NCBI GenBank assembly: GCA_947487765.1
Contig: CANKXO010000005.1
Coordinates: 248,001 to 312,000 of the forward strand
Direction of reading: 5' to 3'
DNA from: an uncultured Pseudomonadales bacterium
Lineage (GTDB): Bacteria; Pseudomonadota; Gammaproteobacteria; Pseudomonadales; Cellvibrionaceae
DNA length: 64,000 bases
Below, piece by piece: positions 55,087 through 64,000 of the stretch (position 1 is its first letter; the number at the start of each line of letters is the position of its first letter). The notes below the pieces were generated by a model. The model was not told where the DNA came from. It searched no databases and saw nothing but the letters and a program-made list of their open reading frames with translations. The position numbers and the translations under genes were made by a program.

Positions 55087-58000
55087 ATGGCAGTTAATAG
55101 CCTTTTTGTTGTCTCTACTAGACTATTATTTCTCTCGCTTTCTCTTCTTTGTTTAACCCTTAATACACATGCAGCTCCTGCAGATGGAGTAGTTTTTTGG
55201 AGTAGTGTTGATAAAGATAGTCATGTAACTCTTAGCGGTAGTGATTTGGTTGCTGAAGTAACCGGTGCAGATCCAGGCGTATTTGCGGTGAGGTCTAATT
55301 CGGCCATTAGTTCTGGTGATGGTTTTTTCTATTTTGAAGTCGAGCAACTCGTTAGTGACCGAGAGTTCGCTGTAGGAGTTGCTACTGCAAGTGCACCTTT
55401 AACAGCTGCAGATGTAACGACTATCGCTCTTAATGCTCAAACAGGTGTGACTCAGGTATTTCCGGGCGTTGTTGGGGTTTTTGTTGATTATCGCGGTACA
55501 AACCCAGTTGTTTATACCTATGGTAACCGCTTTGGTCTAGGCACTTTCGAATTCGAAACAATCGAAATGGATTCTGTTACATCCCCCATCTATTTATACA
55601 TGGCATCAGAAGGAGGGGCTCAGCATCGTTTAAATTTTGGTGGTACTGATGGTGCAGGTTTTACTTATGACCCTACCACAGTGATTGAAGGGCTTATTTT
55701 TAATGGTGGCCCTTTATTGGAATTTGGGATGCCAGTTGCTCGTGCAAAACCGACAATTGCTATTACCGAAGGGAGCCAGTTAGTCCAACAAAATGGTTCT
55801 GTTACGTTTAATACGACTGCAACTGATACTGATGCCGCTGACTTATCAAGCTCTGTTAATTGGTTTTTAGATGGGGTGTCTATTGGGACTGGTAGTTCTA
55901 TTTCACCTTCAACATCAACGCCTGGCAGTTACCAGCTCACTGCGAATGTGGATGACAGTACAGAGTTATCAGCGTCAACTACCGTGAATTTCTATGTTCA
56001 TCCTACAACAGGTGGTGATTTCTTAGATCATGATGGCGATGGGCTGACTTATACTCAGGAAATTACAGCGGCAACCAACCCTGCAAATCCCGATAGTGAC
56101 AGTGATGGCCTGTCCGATGGTTATGAGGTGGCAAACAGCACAAGTCCGACAAATGGAGCTGACCCTGCTTCGTTACCAGTGACCGCCCACGAAGACTCTG
56201 TATCCTTTAATTTTGAGACAGGCTCGACTTCTCGTATTGTATCTGTATCAGATGACGGGCTCAGTGTAGGTTATATTCCCGGCATTGATGGTAAAGCAGC
56301 GATCCGAGCGAATCAGGGAATGAAAGGTGAGTTTCGTTATTGGGAAGGTTTGGCAATATTTGACGATGATATGGGGATTGGTCTAATTGGCCCTAATGCT
56401 GAAATTGATGACTATTGTTGTGTTTCGGGTGATCTAACCGGAGCACCACCTTCGATGTCAATTAATATGATTGGTCCTAATCCTTTCTGGAGAAATCTGG
56501 TTGCCCAAGGTAATTTTGTAAACAATGATGCTTATGCTGGATTGGCTGTGGATTATTCTGGTGCTTCTCCAATTGTTTACATCATTGGTAGTTCAGGGTT
56601 ACAGGGGACATTAACCCTTAGTGATTATGTTACCACTGAATCTATTTTCCCAATGTTGTATGGAAACACCAATGGTGTTACACGAGGTCCAGTTGCTGTT
56701 AATAGTGGTAACTTTGGTGAGACGCCATTTTTCTATGATGTCAGGCAAGCATTAATCGATGGTGGTGTTGATGTAACCTCATTCGTTCCTGGTTGGGGTA
56801 AGCATAGACAGTTACAGCATTTAAACCTTGATGTACTTTCTCAAACGGTTGCTACAGGTACTGAAATAACATTAAATGCAACAGCCACAGATGCACTTGG
56901 TGCAGATGGCACCTCTTCTATTGTGTGGAATATCTTTGATGGTACTGATACAGATGTAACGGCGAGCTTGGCGACAGTTGCACCTCCTGTAACAGGTGGG
57001 AGTATTACATTTACTCCTTCAACCGCTGAAACCTTTACTGTTAACGCTCAGATTACGGATAGCAAAACCGGTCAGGCATTTCTGCGTTCATCAACTGTAA
57101 TAGCGAGTGCTACCCCTGGAGATACAACCTCTCCAGTACTTGCAAATATTCCTAGTGATATTTCAGTTGCTAATGTTGCCGGTACAACTGAGCCGGTGAC
57201 TCGTGCTGAAATTAGTACTTTCCTCTCTGCTCCTACTGCAACAGATGATTCAGGTATAGTGACAATCATGAATAATGCGCCCACTGAATTTCCATTGGGC
57301 GATACAGTTGTTACCTTCACTGCAGAGGATGGCGCGAATAATCAAGATACAGCAACGGCTACGATAACTATTACTGATGGTGTTGAGCCCGAAGTGACAG
57401 CGCCAGGCGATCTAGCGATTACGATTAATAGTGGCAGCAGTGTGGTTGCGAGTGACTCGCGTATTGTGGCGTTTTTGGCGGGAGTATCAGCGACCGATAA
57501 TGTGGGTGTTGTGGGTGCAATATCGAATAATGCGCCGAGCAGTTTTCCAGTAGGCACAACGACGGTGACGTTTACAGCGACAGATGCGGAGGGGAATAGT
57601 GGTACGGCGACAGCGGATGTAGTCATTACGTTTACAGATATTGATGATCCAGCGGTGACAGCGCCAGGCGATCTAGCAATTACGATTAACAGTGGCAGTA
57701 GTGTGGCTGCGAGTGACTCGCGTATTGTGGCGTTTTTAGCGGCGGCATCGGCGACCGATAATGTGGGTGTTGTGGGTGCAATATCAAATAATGCGCCGAG
57801 CAGTTTTCCAGTAGGCACAACGACGGTGACGTTTACAGCAACTGATGCTGCTGGGAATACGGGAACAGATACCGCCGATGTCACGATCACATTTACAGAT
57901 ATTGACGATCCAGCGGTGACAGCGCCAGGCGATCTAGCGATTACGATTAATAGTGGCAGCAGTGTGGCTGCGAGTGACTCGCGTATTGTGGCGTTTTTGG

Positions 58001-60186
58001 CGGGAGTATCAGCGACCGATAATGTGGGTGTTGTGGGTGCAATATCGAATAATGCGCCGAGCAGTTTTCCAGTAGGCACAACGACGGTGACGTTTACAGC
58101 AACTGATGCTGCTGGGAATACGGGAACAGATACCGCCGATGTCACGATCACATTTACAGATATTGACGATCCAGCGGTGACAGCGCCAGGCGATCTAGCG
58201 ATTACGATTAATAGTGGCAGCAGTGTGGCTGCGAGTGACTCGCGTATTGTGGCGTTTTTGGCGGGAGTATCAGCGACCGATAATGTGGGTGTTGTGGGTG
58301 CAATATCGAATAATGCGCCGAGCAGTTTTCCAGTAGGCACAACGACGGTGACGTTTACAGCAACTGATGCTGCTGGGAATACGGGAACAGATACCGCCGA
58401 TGTCACGATCACATTTACAGATATTGACGATCCAGCGGTGACAGCGCCAGGCGATCTAGCGATTACGATTAACAGTGGCAGCAGTGTGGCTGCGAGTGAC
58501 TCGCGTATTGTGGCGTTTTTAGCGGCAGCATCCGCGACAGACAATGTGGGTGTTGTGGGTGCAATATCGAATAATGCGCCGAGCAGTTTTCCAGTAGGCA
58601 CAACGACGGTGACGTTTACAGCGACGGATGCAGTGGGAAATACGGGAGCTGCCACGGCAACCATTACCATCATTGCTGGCGATAGTGAGCCACCATTAGT
58701 AGTTTCTCCTGCCGATATAAGCGTACCGCTGTTTTCTGGTTCTAATGTCTCAGGAAACAATGCAGCAATAACCGCCTTTTTGAGTGGAGCAACGGCAACA
58801 GATGCAGTGGATGGTCCTTTAAGTGTATCGGTTTCGGGTAACCTTACTGCTTATCCAGTAGGTTCGACTACGATTACGTTTAGTGCAACAGATTCGTCAG
58901 GTAATACGGGTACCGCAACGGCCACAATTACGGTGACAGATAATGGCGCACCTACACTGGCTGCTCCAGACGATATCACTATTTCGTTAGCCTCTGGTCA
59001 ATCTGTTCCATCAGGTGACCCCTTAATTGCGGCGTTTTTAAATGCAGCAACAGCAACAGATGATGTTGATGGCTCTTTGGCAGTTGTGAATAACGCACCC
59101 TTAGAGTTTCTTGAGGGTATAACAATAGTGACTTTCAGTGTGGCGGATAGCTCTGGCAATATTGCTCAAGATCAGACAGCTTTAGTTAATGTTGTGACGA
59201 CTGTTTTGAGCACTGACCCAACGGTAGATTCGGATGGTGATGGTACCTCTGATATTGACGAAGGTTTCACTGATTTTGATGGTGATAGAATCCCAGACTA
59301 TTTGGATAATAGTGCGGTAGATACTCAAATTCAGGCAGGTCATAACGATGCCTTTTTACAAACAGAGTCAGGCTTAAAATTGATACTAGGGGAAACATCA
59401 TTTGCCAGTCAAAATGCATCAATATTAATTGATCAAGATAACTTGTCTGCTTTTGGTGGCGCTGGTGGTGTTGCAGTGACTAACGGTGTCGATGATTTCT
59501 ATGAGTATCCAGCAGGTATGTTTGATTTTGAAGTGCTGGGCTTAACAGCCACTTCGGCAAGTGTCGTTATTCCTTTGAGTGCAGCGTTACCGGCTAATGC
59601 AGTTTATCGAAAGTATACGGAGTCTGATGGTTGGAACCCTTTCGTAGAAGATGCGAATAATTCAATATCATCTGCGCCTGGTCAGCTAGGTATTTGTCCT
59701 GCTCCTGGTGATACAGCTTATACCCCTGGTCTAACTGAAGGTAACTTTTGTATTCAATTAACCATTGAGGATGGTGGCAGTAATGATGCCGATGGTGAAG
59801 TTAATGGCTCTATTAAAGACCCAGGTGGTATTGCTATATTGATACCTGAGCCTAATGTCGATTTGAATCGATCTACTACATCAACAACTTTTTCCAATGG
59901 CAGTGGTGAACAAGTTGTATTGGCATTTGCAATTAGTAGTGATTCAAGAGACGCGCAGGTTGATCGTTTAACGCTTAACTCATCTGGCACATTAGATGAG
60001 ACTGCAGATATTAGTGTTGTAAATTTATATCATGATGTAAATGAAAATGGTGTTGTAGATAGTGGCGATGAACGGGTCGGTTCAGGAAGTTATTCCAGTG
60101 ATAACGGTCAGTTAGAATTTTCGTTTTCTACACCGGTACAATTAAGTATTGGTAATACACAATTTTTAGTGACGTACAGTTTTTAA
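55087..60186 (+). CDS. Very large secreted HYR-repeat protein with choice-of-anchor U-like region
   Basis: Protein of 1699 residues with a signal peptide (about 1-30, ending near HAAPADG). Order: two SPRY/concanavalin-like beta regions (about 30-215 and 370-560; tentative), between them a PKD/Ig-like stretch and a thrombospondin type 3-like calcium segment (DHDGDGLTYTQE, NPDSDSDGLSDGYEV, about 314-360); then about eight HYR repeats (about 680-1370), of which five are near-identical tandem copies; a second DSDGDGTSDIDEG calcium motif; a region like the choice-of-anchor U domain (about 1411-1583, ANAVYRKY, FVEDANNSISSAPG, LTIEDGGSNDADG); and a final beta domain. No membrane helix or sorting signal ends the protein. 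Likely a surface or matrix protein; the exact role is unknown. Confidence 0.8.
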   Translation: MAVNSLFVVSTRLLFLSLSLLCLTLNTHAAPADGVVFWSSVDKDSHVTLSGSDLVAEVTGADPGVFAVRSNSAISSGDGFFYFEVEQLVSDREFAVGVATASAPLTAADVTTIALNAQTGVTQVFPGVVGVFVDYRGTNPVVYTYGNRFGLGTFEFETIEMDSVTSPIYLYMASEGGAQHRLNFGGTDGAGFTYDPTTVIEGLIFNGGPLLEFGMPVARAKPTIAITEGSQLVQQNGSVTFNTTATDTDAADLSSSVNWFLDGVSIGTGSSISPSTSTPGSYQLTANVDDSTELSASTTVNFYVHPTTGGDFLDHDGDGLTYTQEITAATNPANPDSDSDGLSDGYEVANSTSPTNGADPASLPVTAHEDSVSFNFETGSTSRIVSVSDDGLSVGYIPGIDGKAAIRANQGMKGEFRYWEGLAIFDDDMGIGLIGPNAEIDDYCCVSGDLTGAPPSMSINMIGPNPFWRNLVAQGNFVNNDAYAGLAVDYSGASPIVYIIGSSGLQGTLTLSDYVTTESIFPMLYGNTNGVTRGPVAVNSGNFGETPFFYDVRQALIDGGVDVTSFVPGWGKHRQLQHLNLDVLSQTVATGTEITLNATATDALGADGTSSIVWNIFDGTDTDVTASLATVAPPVTGGSITFTPSTAETFTVNAQITDSKTGQAFLRSSTVIASATPGDTTSPVLANIPSDISVANVAGTTEPVTRAEISTFLSAPTATDDSGIVTIMNNAPTEFPLGDTVVTFTAEDGANNQDTATATITITDGVEPEVTAPGDLAITINSGSSVVASDSRIVAFLAGVSATDNVGVVGAISNNAPSSFPVGTTTVTFTATDAEGNSGTATADVVITFTDIDDPAVTAPGDLAITINSGSSVAASDSRIVAFLAAASATDNVGVVGAISNNAPSSFPVGTTTVTFTATDAAGNTGTDTADVTITFTDIDDPAVTAPGDLAITINSGSSVAASDSRIVAFLAGVSATDNVGVVGAISNNAPSSFPVGTTTVTFTATDAAGNTGTDTADVTITFTDIDDPAVTAPGDLAITINSGSSVAASDSRIVAFLAGVSATDNVGVVGAISNNAPSSFPVGTTTVTFTATDAAGNTGTDTADVTITFTDIDDPAVTAPGDLAITINSGSSVAASDSRIVAFLAAASATDNVGVVGAISNNAPSSFPVGTTTVTFTATDAVGNTGAATATITIIAGDSEPPLVVSPADISVPLFSGSNVSGNNAAITAFLSGATATDAVDGPLSVSVSGNLTAYPVGSTTITFSATDSSGNTGTATATITVTDNGAPTLAAPDDITISLASGQSVPSGDPLIAAFLNAATATDDVDGSLAVVNNAPLEFLEGITIVTFSVADSSGNIAQDQTALVNVVTTVLSTDPTVDSDGDGTSDIDEGFTDFDGDRIPDYLDNSAVDTQIQAGHNDAFLQTESGLKLILGETSFASQNASILIDQDNLSAFGGAGGVAVTNGVDDFYEYPAGMFDFEVLGLTATSASVVIPLSAALPANAVYRKYTESDGWNPFVEDANNSISSAPGQLGICPAPGDTAYTPGLTEGNFCIQLTIEDGGSNDADGEVNGSIKDPGGIAILIPEPNVDLNRSTTSTTFSNGSGEQVVLAFAISSDSRDAQVDRLTLNSSGTLDETADISVVNLYHDVNENGVVDSGDERVGSGSYSSDNGQLEFSFSTPVQLSIGNTQFLVTYSF
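57394..58698 (+). repeat. Five tandem 261-bp repeats encoding HYR units
   Basis: Units start at 57394, 57655, 57916, 58177 and 58438, each 87 codons (VTAPGDLAITINSGSS... to ...FTDIDDPA). Units 3 and 4 read the same base for base as far as I can follow; units 1, 2 and 5 differ at scattered positions. The frame is kept, so each copy adds one HYR domain. Confidence 0.95.
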
Positions 60187-60207
60187 GTCGCATAAACCTT
60201 AGGAAAT

Positions 60208-60438
60208 ATGATGAAAAAAATGAATAATCTACTACTAAGTTCTTTATGTGTCATCGTTTTAACCGCCTGTGGTGGTGGTGGCGGTGGAGGCGGTGGAAGT
60301 GCTCCACCACCTCCACAAAATAAAACATTTACGGTTGGTTTAGAAAGTATTGAAATTAGCAGAATCAGTAATGATGATGATATTGCTGTGGATACGGCAG
60401 GTATCTCCAGCGACACGTTAACTTACACTCAAGATTAG
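60208..60438 (+). CDS. Small lipoprotein with poly-Gly linker
   Basis: Protein of 76 residues with a lipoprotein signal peptide ending LTAC, then nine glycines, Ser-Ala and a proline run (PPPP), and a 40-residue domain (FTVGLESIEISRISNDDDI). ATG at 60208 with AGGAA upstream, 21 bp after the giant gene. The C-terminal piece is short and ends soon after, so the gene may be truncated or may be a small partner for the giant protein; I cannot tell which. Its stop touches the convergent ilvY stop. Confidence 0.65.
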   Translation: MMKKMNNLLLSSLCVIVLTACGGGGGGGGGSAPPPPQNKTFTVGLESIEISRISNDDDIAVDTAGISSDTLTYTQD

Positions 60439-61301
60439 CTGGCAACAGTATTCCAGAGGGCTTTTATCAGTGGGTTCTGTAAGCGTTTCTTTTGCGCAAA
60501 TAGGCCCACATCAATGGGTTCCAATAATGGTTTGTGATTCAGCATTTTCACTTGTTGAGCAAGTGGGCTGTTATCTAAAACAATTTTCGGTATAACGCCT
60601 ATGCCAAATCCAAGGCTAACCATGCTTACAATGGCTTCATTGCCTGAGACCTGAGCATATATTGTTGGCTTAATGTTCTTTTGTTGGAACCAAGTATCTA
60701 CATATTTTCTAATAAGCCCTTTCTCCGATAAGATTACCGGTGTCTTTTTCCAGGTATCATTTCGTATTTCGTTTTTTTCCTCTGTTAAGGGCGCTATCAT
60801 AACGAGTGGTGAGGTAGTAATACGTTTAAAGTCCAATTTGCTGGGTAGCCTATCAGGAAGAGCGCCGATTGATAGATCGTCGGTATCTTCTAAGATATTC
60901 TGTATTGCATCTTCCGAGTCGCCAGTATGCAAGGTGATGACTATCTTGGGGTGTGCTTTGCGGAAGTCGCTGAGAATTGTATGTAGAAAACTATAACTGG
61001 CGGTTACTGAACAATAGATACTAATCTCACCCTGCAATTCCTGTGTTTCTTCCATTAATGATTGGCGAAACCCCTGCCACAGGCCAATCGATTCTTTTGC
61101 GTATTCTTGGAATAGTTTCCCTTCTTTTGTTAGTTTTACAGAACGATTGTCACGTTCGAAGAGTGAGGCATCCAGTGTCTCTTCTAGCTGTTGAATTGTG
61201 CGCGTTAATGCAGATGGGCTAATGTGCATTGCTTGACTGGTGCGACCAAAATGCAGTGTGTCACACAAATGGAGAAAGAGTTTTAATGTTCTGTTATCCA
61301 T
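60435..61301 (-). CDS. ilvY: LysR-type activator IlvY
   Basis: Protein of 288 residues. The N-terminal helix-turn-helix is FLHLCDTLHFGRTSQAMHISPSALTRTIQQLE, close to E. coli IlvY (ESRHFGRSARAMHVSPSTLSR). The effector domain keeps IlvY-like segments: IYCSVTASYSFL, EAIVSMVSLGFGIGVIPK, and the ending FAQKKRLQNPLI. It is divergent from ilvC with 167 bp between, the same arrangement as E. coli ilvY–ilvC, where IlvY with acetolactate activates ilvC. Start ATG at 61301. Confidence 0.92.
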   Translation of the reverse strand: MDNRTLKLFLHLCDTLHFGRTSQAMHISPSALTRTIQQLEETLDASLFERDNRSVKLTKEGKLFQEYAKESIGLWQGFRQSLMEETQELQGEISIYCSVTASYSFLHTILSDFRKAHPKIVITLHTGDSEDAIQNILEDTDDLSIGALPDRLPSKLDFKRITTSPLVMIAPLTEEKNEIRNDTWKKTPVILSEKGLIRKYVDTWFQQKNIKPTIYAQVSGNEAIVSMVSLGFGIGVIPKIVLDNSPLAQQVKMLNHKPLLEPIDVGLFAQKKRLQNPLIKALWNTVAS

Positions 61302-62485
<1,184 letters not shown>

Positions 62486-62507
62486 TAATATTTTTTAATC
62501 GGTAAAA

Positions 62508-62550
62508 TAAAGCGCGATGTTTCTTTCTTTAAAGGCATCGCGTTTTTTGT
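62508..62550 (+). terminator. Rho-independent terminator of ilvC
   Basis: CGCGATG (62513-62519) and CATCGCG (62536-62542) form a 7-bp stem followed by six T residues. Confidence 0.88.
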
Positions 62551-62617
62551 TTATAGTGCTGTTTAAGCGTATGATTGAAGATAATTGATTCTAATTGATG
62601 GGAAACTGAGGTTATTT

Positions 62618-63472
62618 ATGACGCGCCACATTAAGTCTGTTCCAGATGATGATAAGAAAGCTGCAAAGCTTGCTGAAATGGCGGATAAAAAAACATCTGA
62701 GCGGTTTATACCTGTCGATGAGCATGTTGAAGAAGTCTCTGAAAATGGAGAAAAAATCCGCCATAAAGGGGTTTATCTTCTTCCTAACTTATTTACAACG
62801 GGTGCACTGTTTAGTGGGTTTTATGCCATTGTTGTGAGTATGTCTGGTAACTTTGAGGCAGCAGCTATTGCTATTTTTGCCTCTCAGATTCTTGATGGCT
62901 TAGATGGGCGAGTCGCTCGTTTAACAAATACATCCAGTGAGTTTGGTGTTCAATACGATAGTTTGGCCGACATGGTGTCTTTTGGACTTGCCCCTGCCAT
63001 TGTTGCTCTTAACTGGGGTTTGGAGCCTCTTGGTAAATTGGCATGGGCTGCGTCGTTTGCATTTACTGCCTGTGCGGCATTGCGTCTTGCGCGCTTTAAT
63101 ACGCAATCAGGTTTTACAGATAATCGCTTTTTTGTTGGATTGGCGAGCCCGCCCGCTGCAGCTGTGATTGCAGGGACAGTCTGGGTGTTCCACGATCAGC
63201 AGATTTCTAATTATTTTGCCGGAGTGGTAGCTATAGGGATGATTTTTCTAGGGCTGCTTATGGTTTCTAACTTGAAATACAGCAGCTTTAAAGGGGTTGA
63301 CCTTAAAGGCCGGGTACCATTTATCAAAATGTTGGCAGTTGTGCTGCTATTTGTTGTTATTGCGAGTAATCCGCCAGTAATGCTCCTTAGTATGGCGCTA
63401 TTGTATGCTGTGTCAGGGCCGTTACTCTGGTTGTGGCAGTCTGGAAATAAATATACAGCACCAAAAGAATAA
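62618..63472 (+). CDS. pssA: CDP-diacylglycerol–serine O-phosphatidyltransferase
   Basis: Protein of 284 residues from the ATG at 62618 (MTRHIKSVPDDD), with GAGG 7 bases upstream; an upstream ATG-like frame to 62585 lacks one. It makes phosphatidylserine from CDP-diacylglycerol and serine in the inner membrane. The CDP-alcohol phosphotransferase motif is complete: DGLDGRVARL then GVQYDSLADMVSFG. About seven membrane helices. The N-terminal 45 residues are charged and cytoplasmic, as in the Pseudomonas enzyme. Follows ilvC, the conserved order. Confidence 0.95.
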   Translation: MTRHIKSVPDDDKKAAKLAEMADKKTSERFIPVDEHVEEVSENGEKIRHKGVYLLPNLFTTGALFSGFYAIVVSMSGNFEAAAIAIFASQILDGLDGRVARLTNTSSEFGVQYDSLADMVSFGLAPAIVALNWGLEPLGKLAWAASFAFTACAALRLARFNTQSGFTDNRFFVGLASPPAAAVIAGTVWVFHDQQISNYFAGVVAIGMIFLGLLMVSNLKYSSFKGVDLKGRVPFIKMLAVVLLFVVIASNPPVMLLSMALLYAVSGPLLWLWQSGNKYTAPKE

Positions 63473-63642
63473 ACCACCTTATTTGGTTGTATTAGTGGTT
63501 CTTGATAATGAGATGTATTCAAGTATAAATGCATACACCTCAATTCTAGTTAAAATGCAATGTTATTCGTATGCCCTTTGTACCCCTCTCAGTTACATTT
63601 TGAGTAGTGCTTTAAATAAATCAATCTCGTGAAAGATAAAGG
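63473..63642. other. Spacer between pssA and the promoter array
   Basis: No gene recognised. A weak inverted repeat AACCAC/GTGGTT just after the pssA stop has an 18-base loop and no T-run, so it is not a convincing terminator. Confidence 0.3.
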
Positions 63643-63670
63643 TTTACTTTGCTTGGAAGATGCGTAGAAT
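63643..63670 (+). promoter_or_regulatory. Tandem promoter P1 (rRNA-type)
   Basis: -35 TTTACT (63643-63648), 16-bp spacer, -10 TAGAAT (63665-63670), followed by a GCGCGCCTC discriminator typical of growth-rate and stringently controlled rRNA promoters. AT-rich sequence precedes it. Confidence 0.75.
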
Positions 63671-63754
63671 GCGCGCCTCGCTCAACGGCTCTGTTGTTGG
63701 AAAAGGATATTTTTATAAGCGATTTAATTAAAATCAAATTATTAAAAATAATGA

Positions 63755-63782
63755 TTTACTTTAATTAAGAAATGCGTAGAAT
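63755..63782 (+). promoter_or_regulatory. Tandem promoter P2 (rRNA-type)
   Basis: -35 TTTACT (63755-63760), 16-bp spacer, -10 TAGAAT (63777-63782), same GCGCGCCTCGCTCAACG follow-on as P1; the palindrome CAACGAC/GTCGTTG lies at 63795-63811 just after the start region. AT-rich sequence precedes the -35. Confidence 0.78.
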
Positions 63783-63868
63783 GCGCGCCTCGCTCAACGA
63801 CAGTGTCGTTGGAAAAAAAGGATGTTTTGTAAGCGTTTCAAGTAAAGCTAAATTGTTAAAAATAAAGA

Positions 63869-63896
63869 TTTACTTTGGTTGATAAATGCGTAGAAT
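63869..63896 (+). promoter_or_regulatory. Tandem promoter P3 (rRNA-type)
   Basis: -35 TTTACT (63869-63874), 16-bp spacer, -10 TAGAAT (63891-63896), discriminator ACGCGCCTC. Spaced 114 bp from P2. Confidence 0.75.
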
Positions 63897-63983
63897 ACGC
63901 GCCTCGCTCAACAGCGACTTCTAGCAAAAAAGCATGCTTAAAGTCAGTTGGCGAAATTAAAGCTAAATTGTTGAAAATAATGA

Positions 63984-64000
63984 TTTACTTTGGTTGGAAG
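63984..64000 (+). promoter_or_regulatory. Tandem promoter P4, cut by window end
   Basis: TTTACT at 63984-63989 with the same upstream sequence (GTTGAAAATAATGA); the -10 would fall just beyond the window, at about 64006, if the 16-bp spacer holds. Confidence 0.55.

Noticed and set aside
57394-58698. CRISPR-like periodic repeats
   Set aside because: Units are 261 bp, directly adjacent with no spacers and in frame with a protein domain, so they are coding repeats.
57342-58760. Open frame of 472 codons on the minus strand
   Set aside because: It is antisense to the tandem HYR repeats and stays open only because the repeat unit lacks minus-strand stops; no ribosome site or family.
60184-60208. 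Frameshift joining the giant protein and the lipoprotein
   Set aside because: The second gene has its own ribosome site, start and lipoprotein signal peptide; no simple frameshift would join them.

Overview
The window is chromosomal DNA of a low-to-moderate GC gammaproteobacterium. The gene order rpsT–murJ–ribF–ileS–lspA–fkpB–ispH–type IV pilus genes, pilS–pilR–fimT, bamD/rluD–pgeF–clpB and ilvI–ilvH–ilvC–pssA–(rRNA) is the order known from Pseudomonas and relatives. Lower GC and several protein details suggest a marine Cellvibrionales/Spongiibacteraceae-like lineage; this is inference, since no rRNA gene lies inside the window. No transposase, integrase, CRISPR array or tRNA gene was recognised.

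Layout. 1-643: end of a NUDIX CoA pyrophosphatase gene and a DUF1289 protein. 663-5763 (minus): ypjD-like gene, a DUF1631 protein, a PilZ protein and a CNNM/CorC-type transporter, with a near-consensus CRP-type site upstream of the DUF1631 gene. 5904-6669 (minus): rpsT and a small unknown gene. 6850-11652 (minus): four genes that look like a complete glucosylglycerate cycle (glycerate kinase, GPG phosphatase, GPG synthase, GH13_18 phosphorylase). 11777-13369: murJ. 13547-15693: chromate-type transporter pair. 15841-19049: a Yx(F/W)xxD secreted protein, an ECF sigma factor and its anti-sigma, cytochrome b561 and YceI. 19412-22820: a desaturase, an acyl carrier protein, a ketoacyl-ACP synthase and a divergent patatin-like protein, which look like one dedicated acyl-modifying pathway. 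22958-28828: ribF-ileS-lspA-fkpB-ispH. 28985-40199: type IV pilus minor pilins, PilY1, a PilY2-like protein and PilE on plus; fimT, pilR and pilS on minus. 40308-44792: nadE, bamD, rluD, pgeF. 44843-47487: two unfamiliar membrane proteins, one AIM24-like and one with a phage tail-collar-like domain. 47657-50233: clpB with a heat-shock-type promoter. 50310-52859: a structured leader and ilvI-ilvH. 53151-60438: fhs, a 1699-residue secreted HYR-repeat protein and a poly-Gly lipoprotein. 60435-63472: ilvY divergent from ilvC, then pssA. 63640-64000: an array of near-identical strong promoters pointing out of the window, most likely into an rRNA operon.

The overall pattern is a conserved housekeeping backbone interrupted at several joints by accessory blocks: between rpsT and murJ, murJ and ribF, pgeF and clpB, and ilvH and ilvC. 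The best candidates for undescribed biology are the desaturase/ACP/KAS/patatin-like block, the AIM24-like plus tail-collar-like membrane pair, the structured ilvI leader, the CUB-like insertion in PilY1, and a FimT pilin that lacks Glu5 but keeps a GRxR DNA-binding motif. All functional statements rest on reading motifs and gene order by eye; no database search was run.
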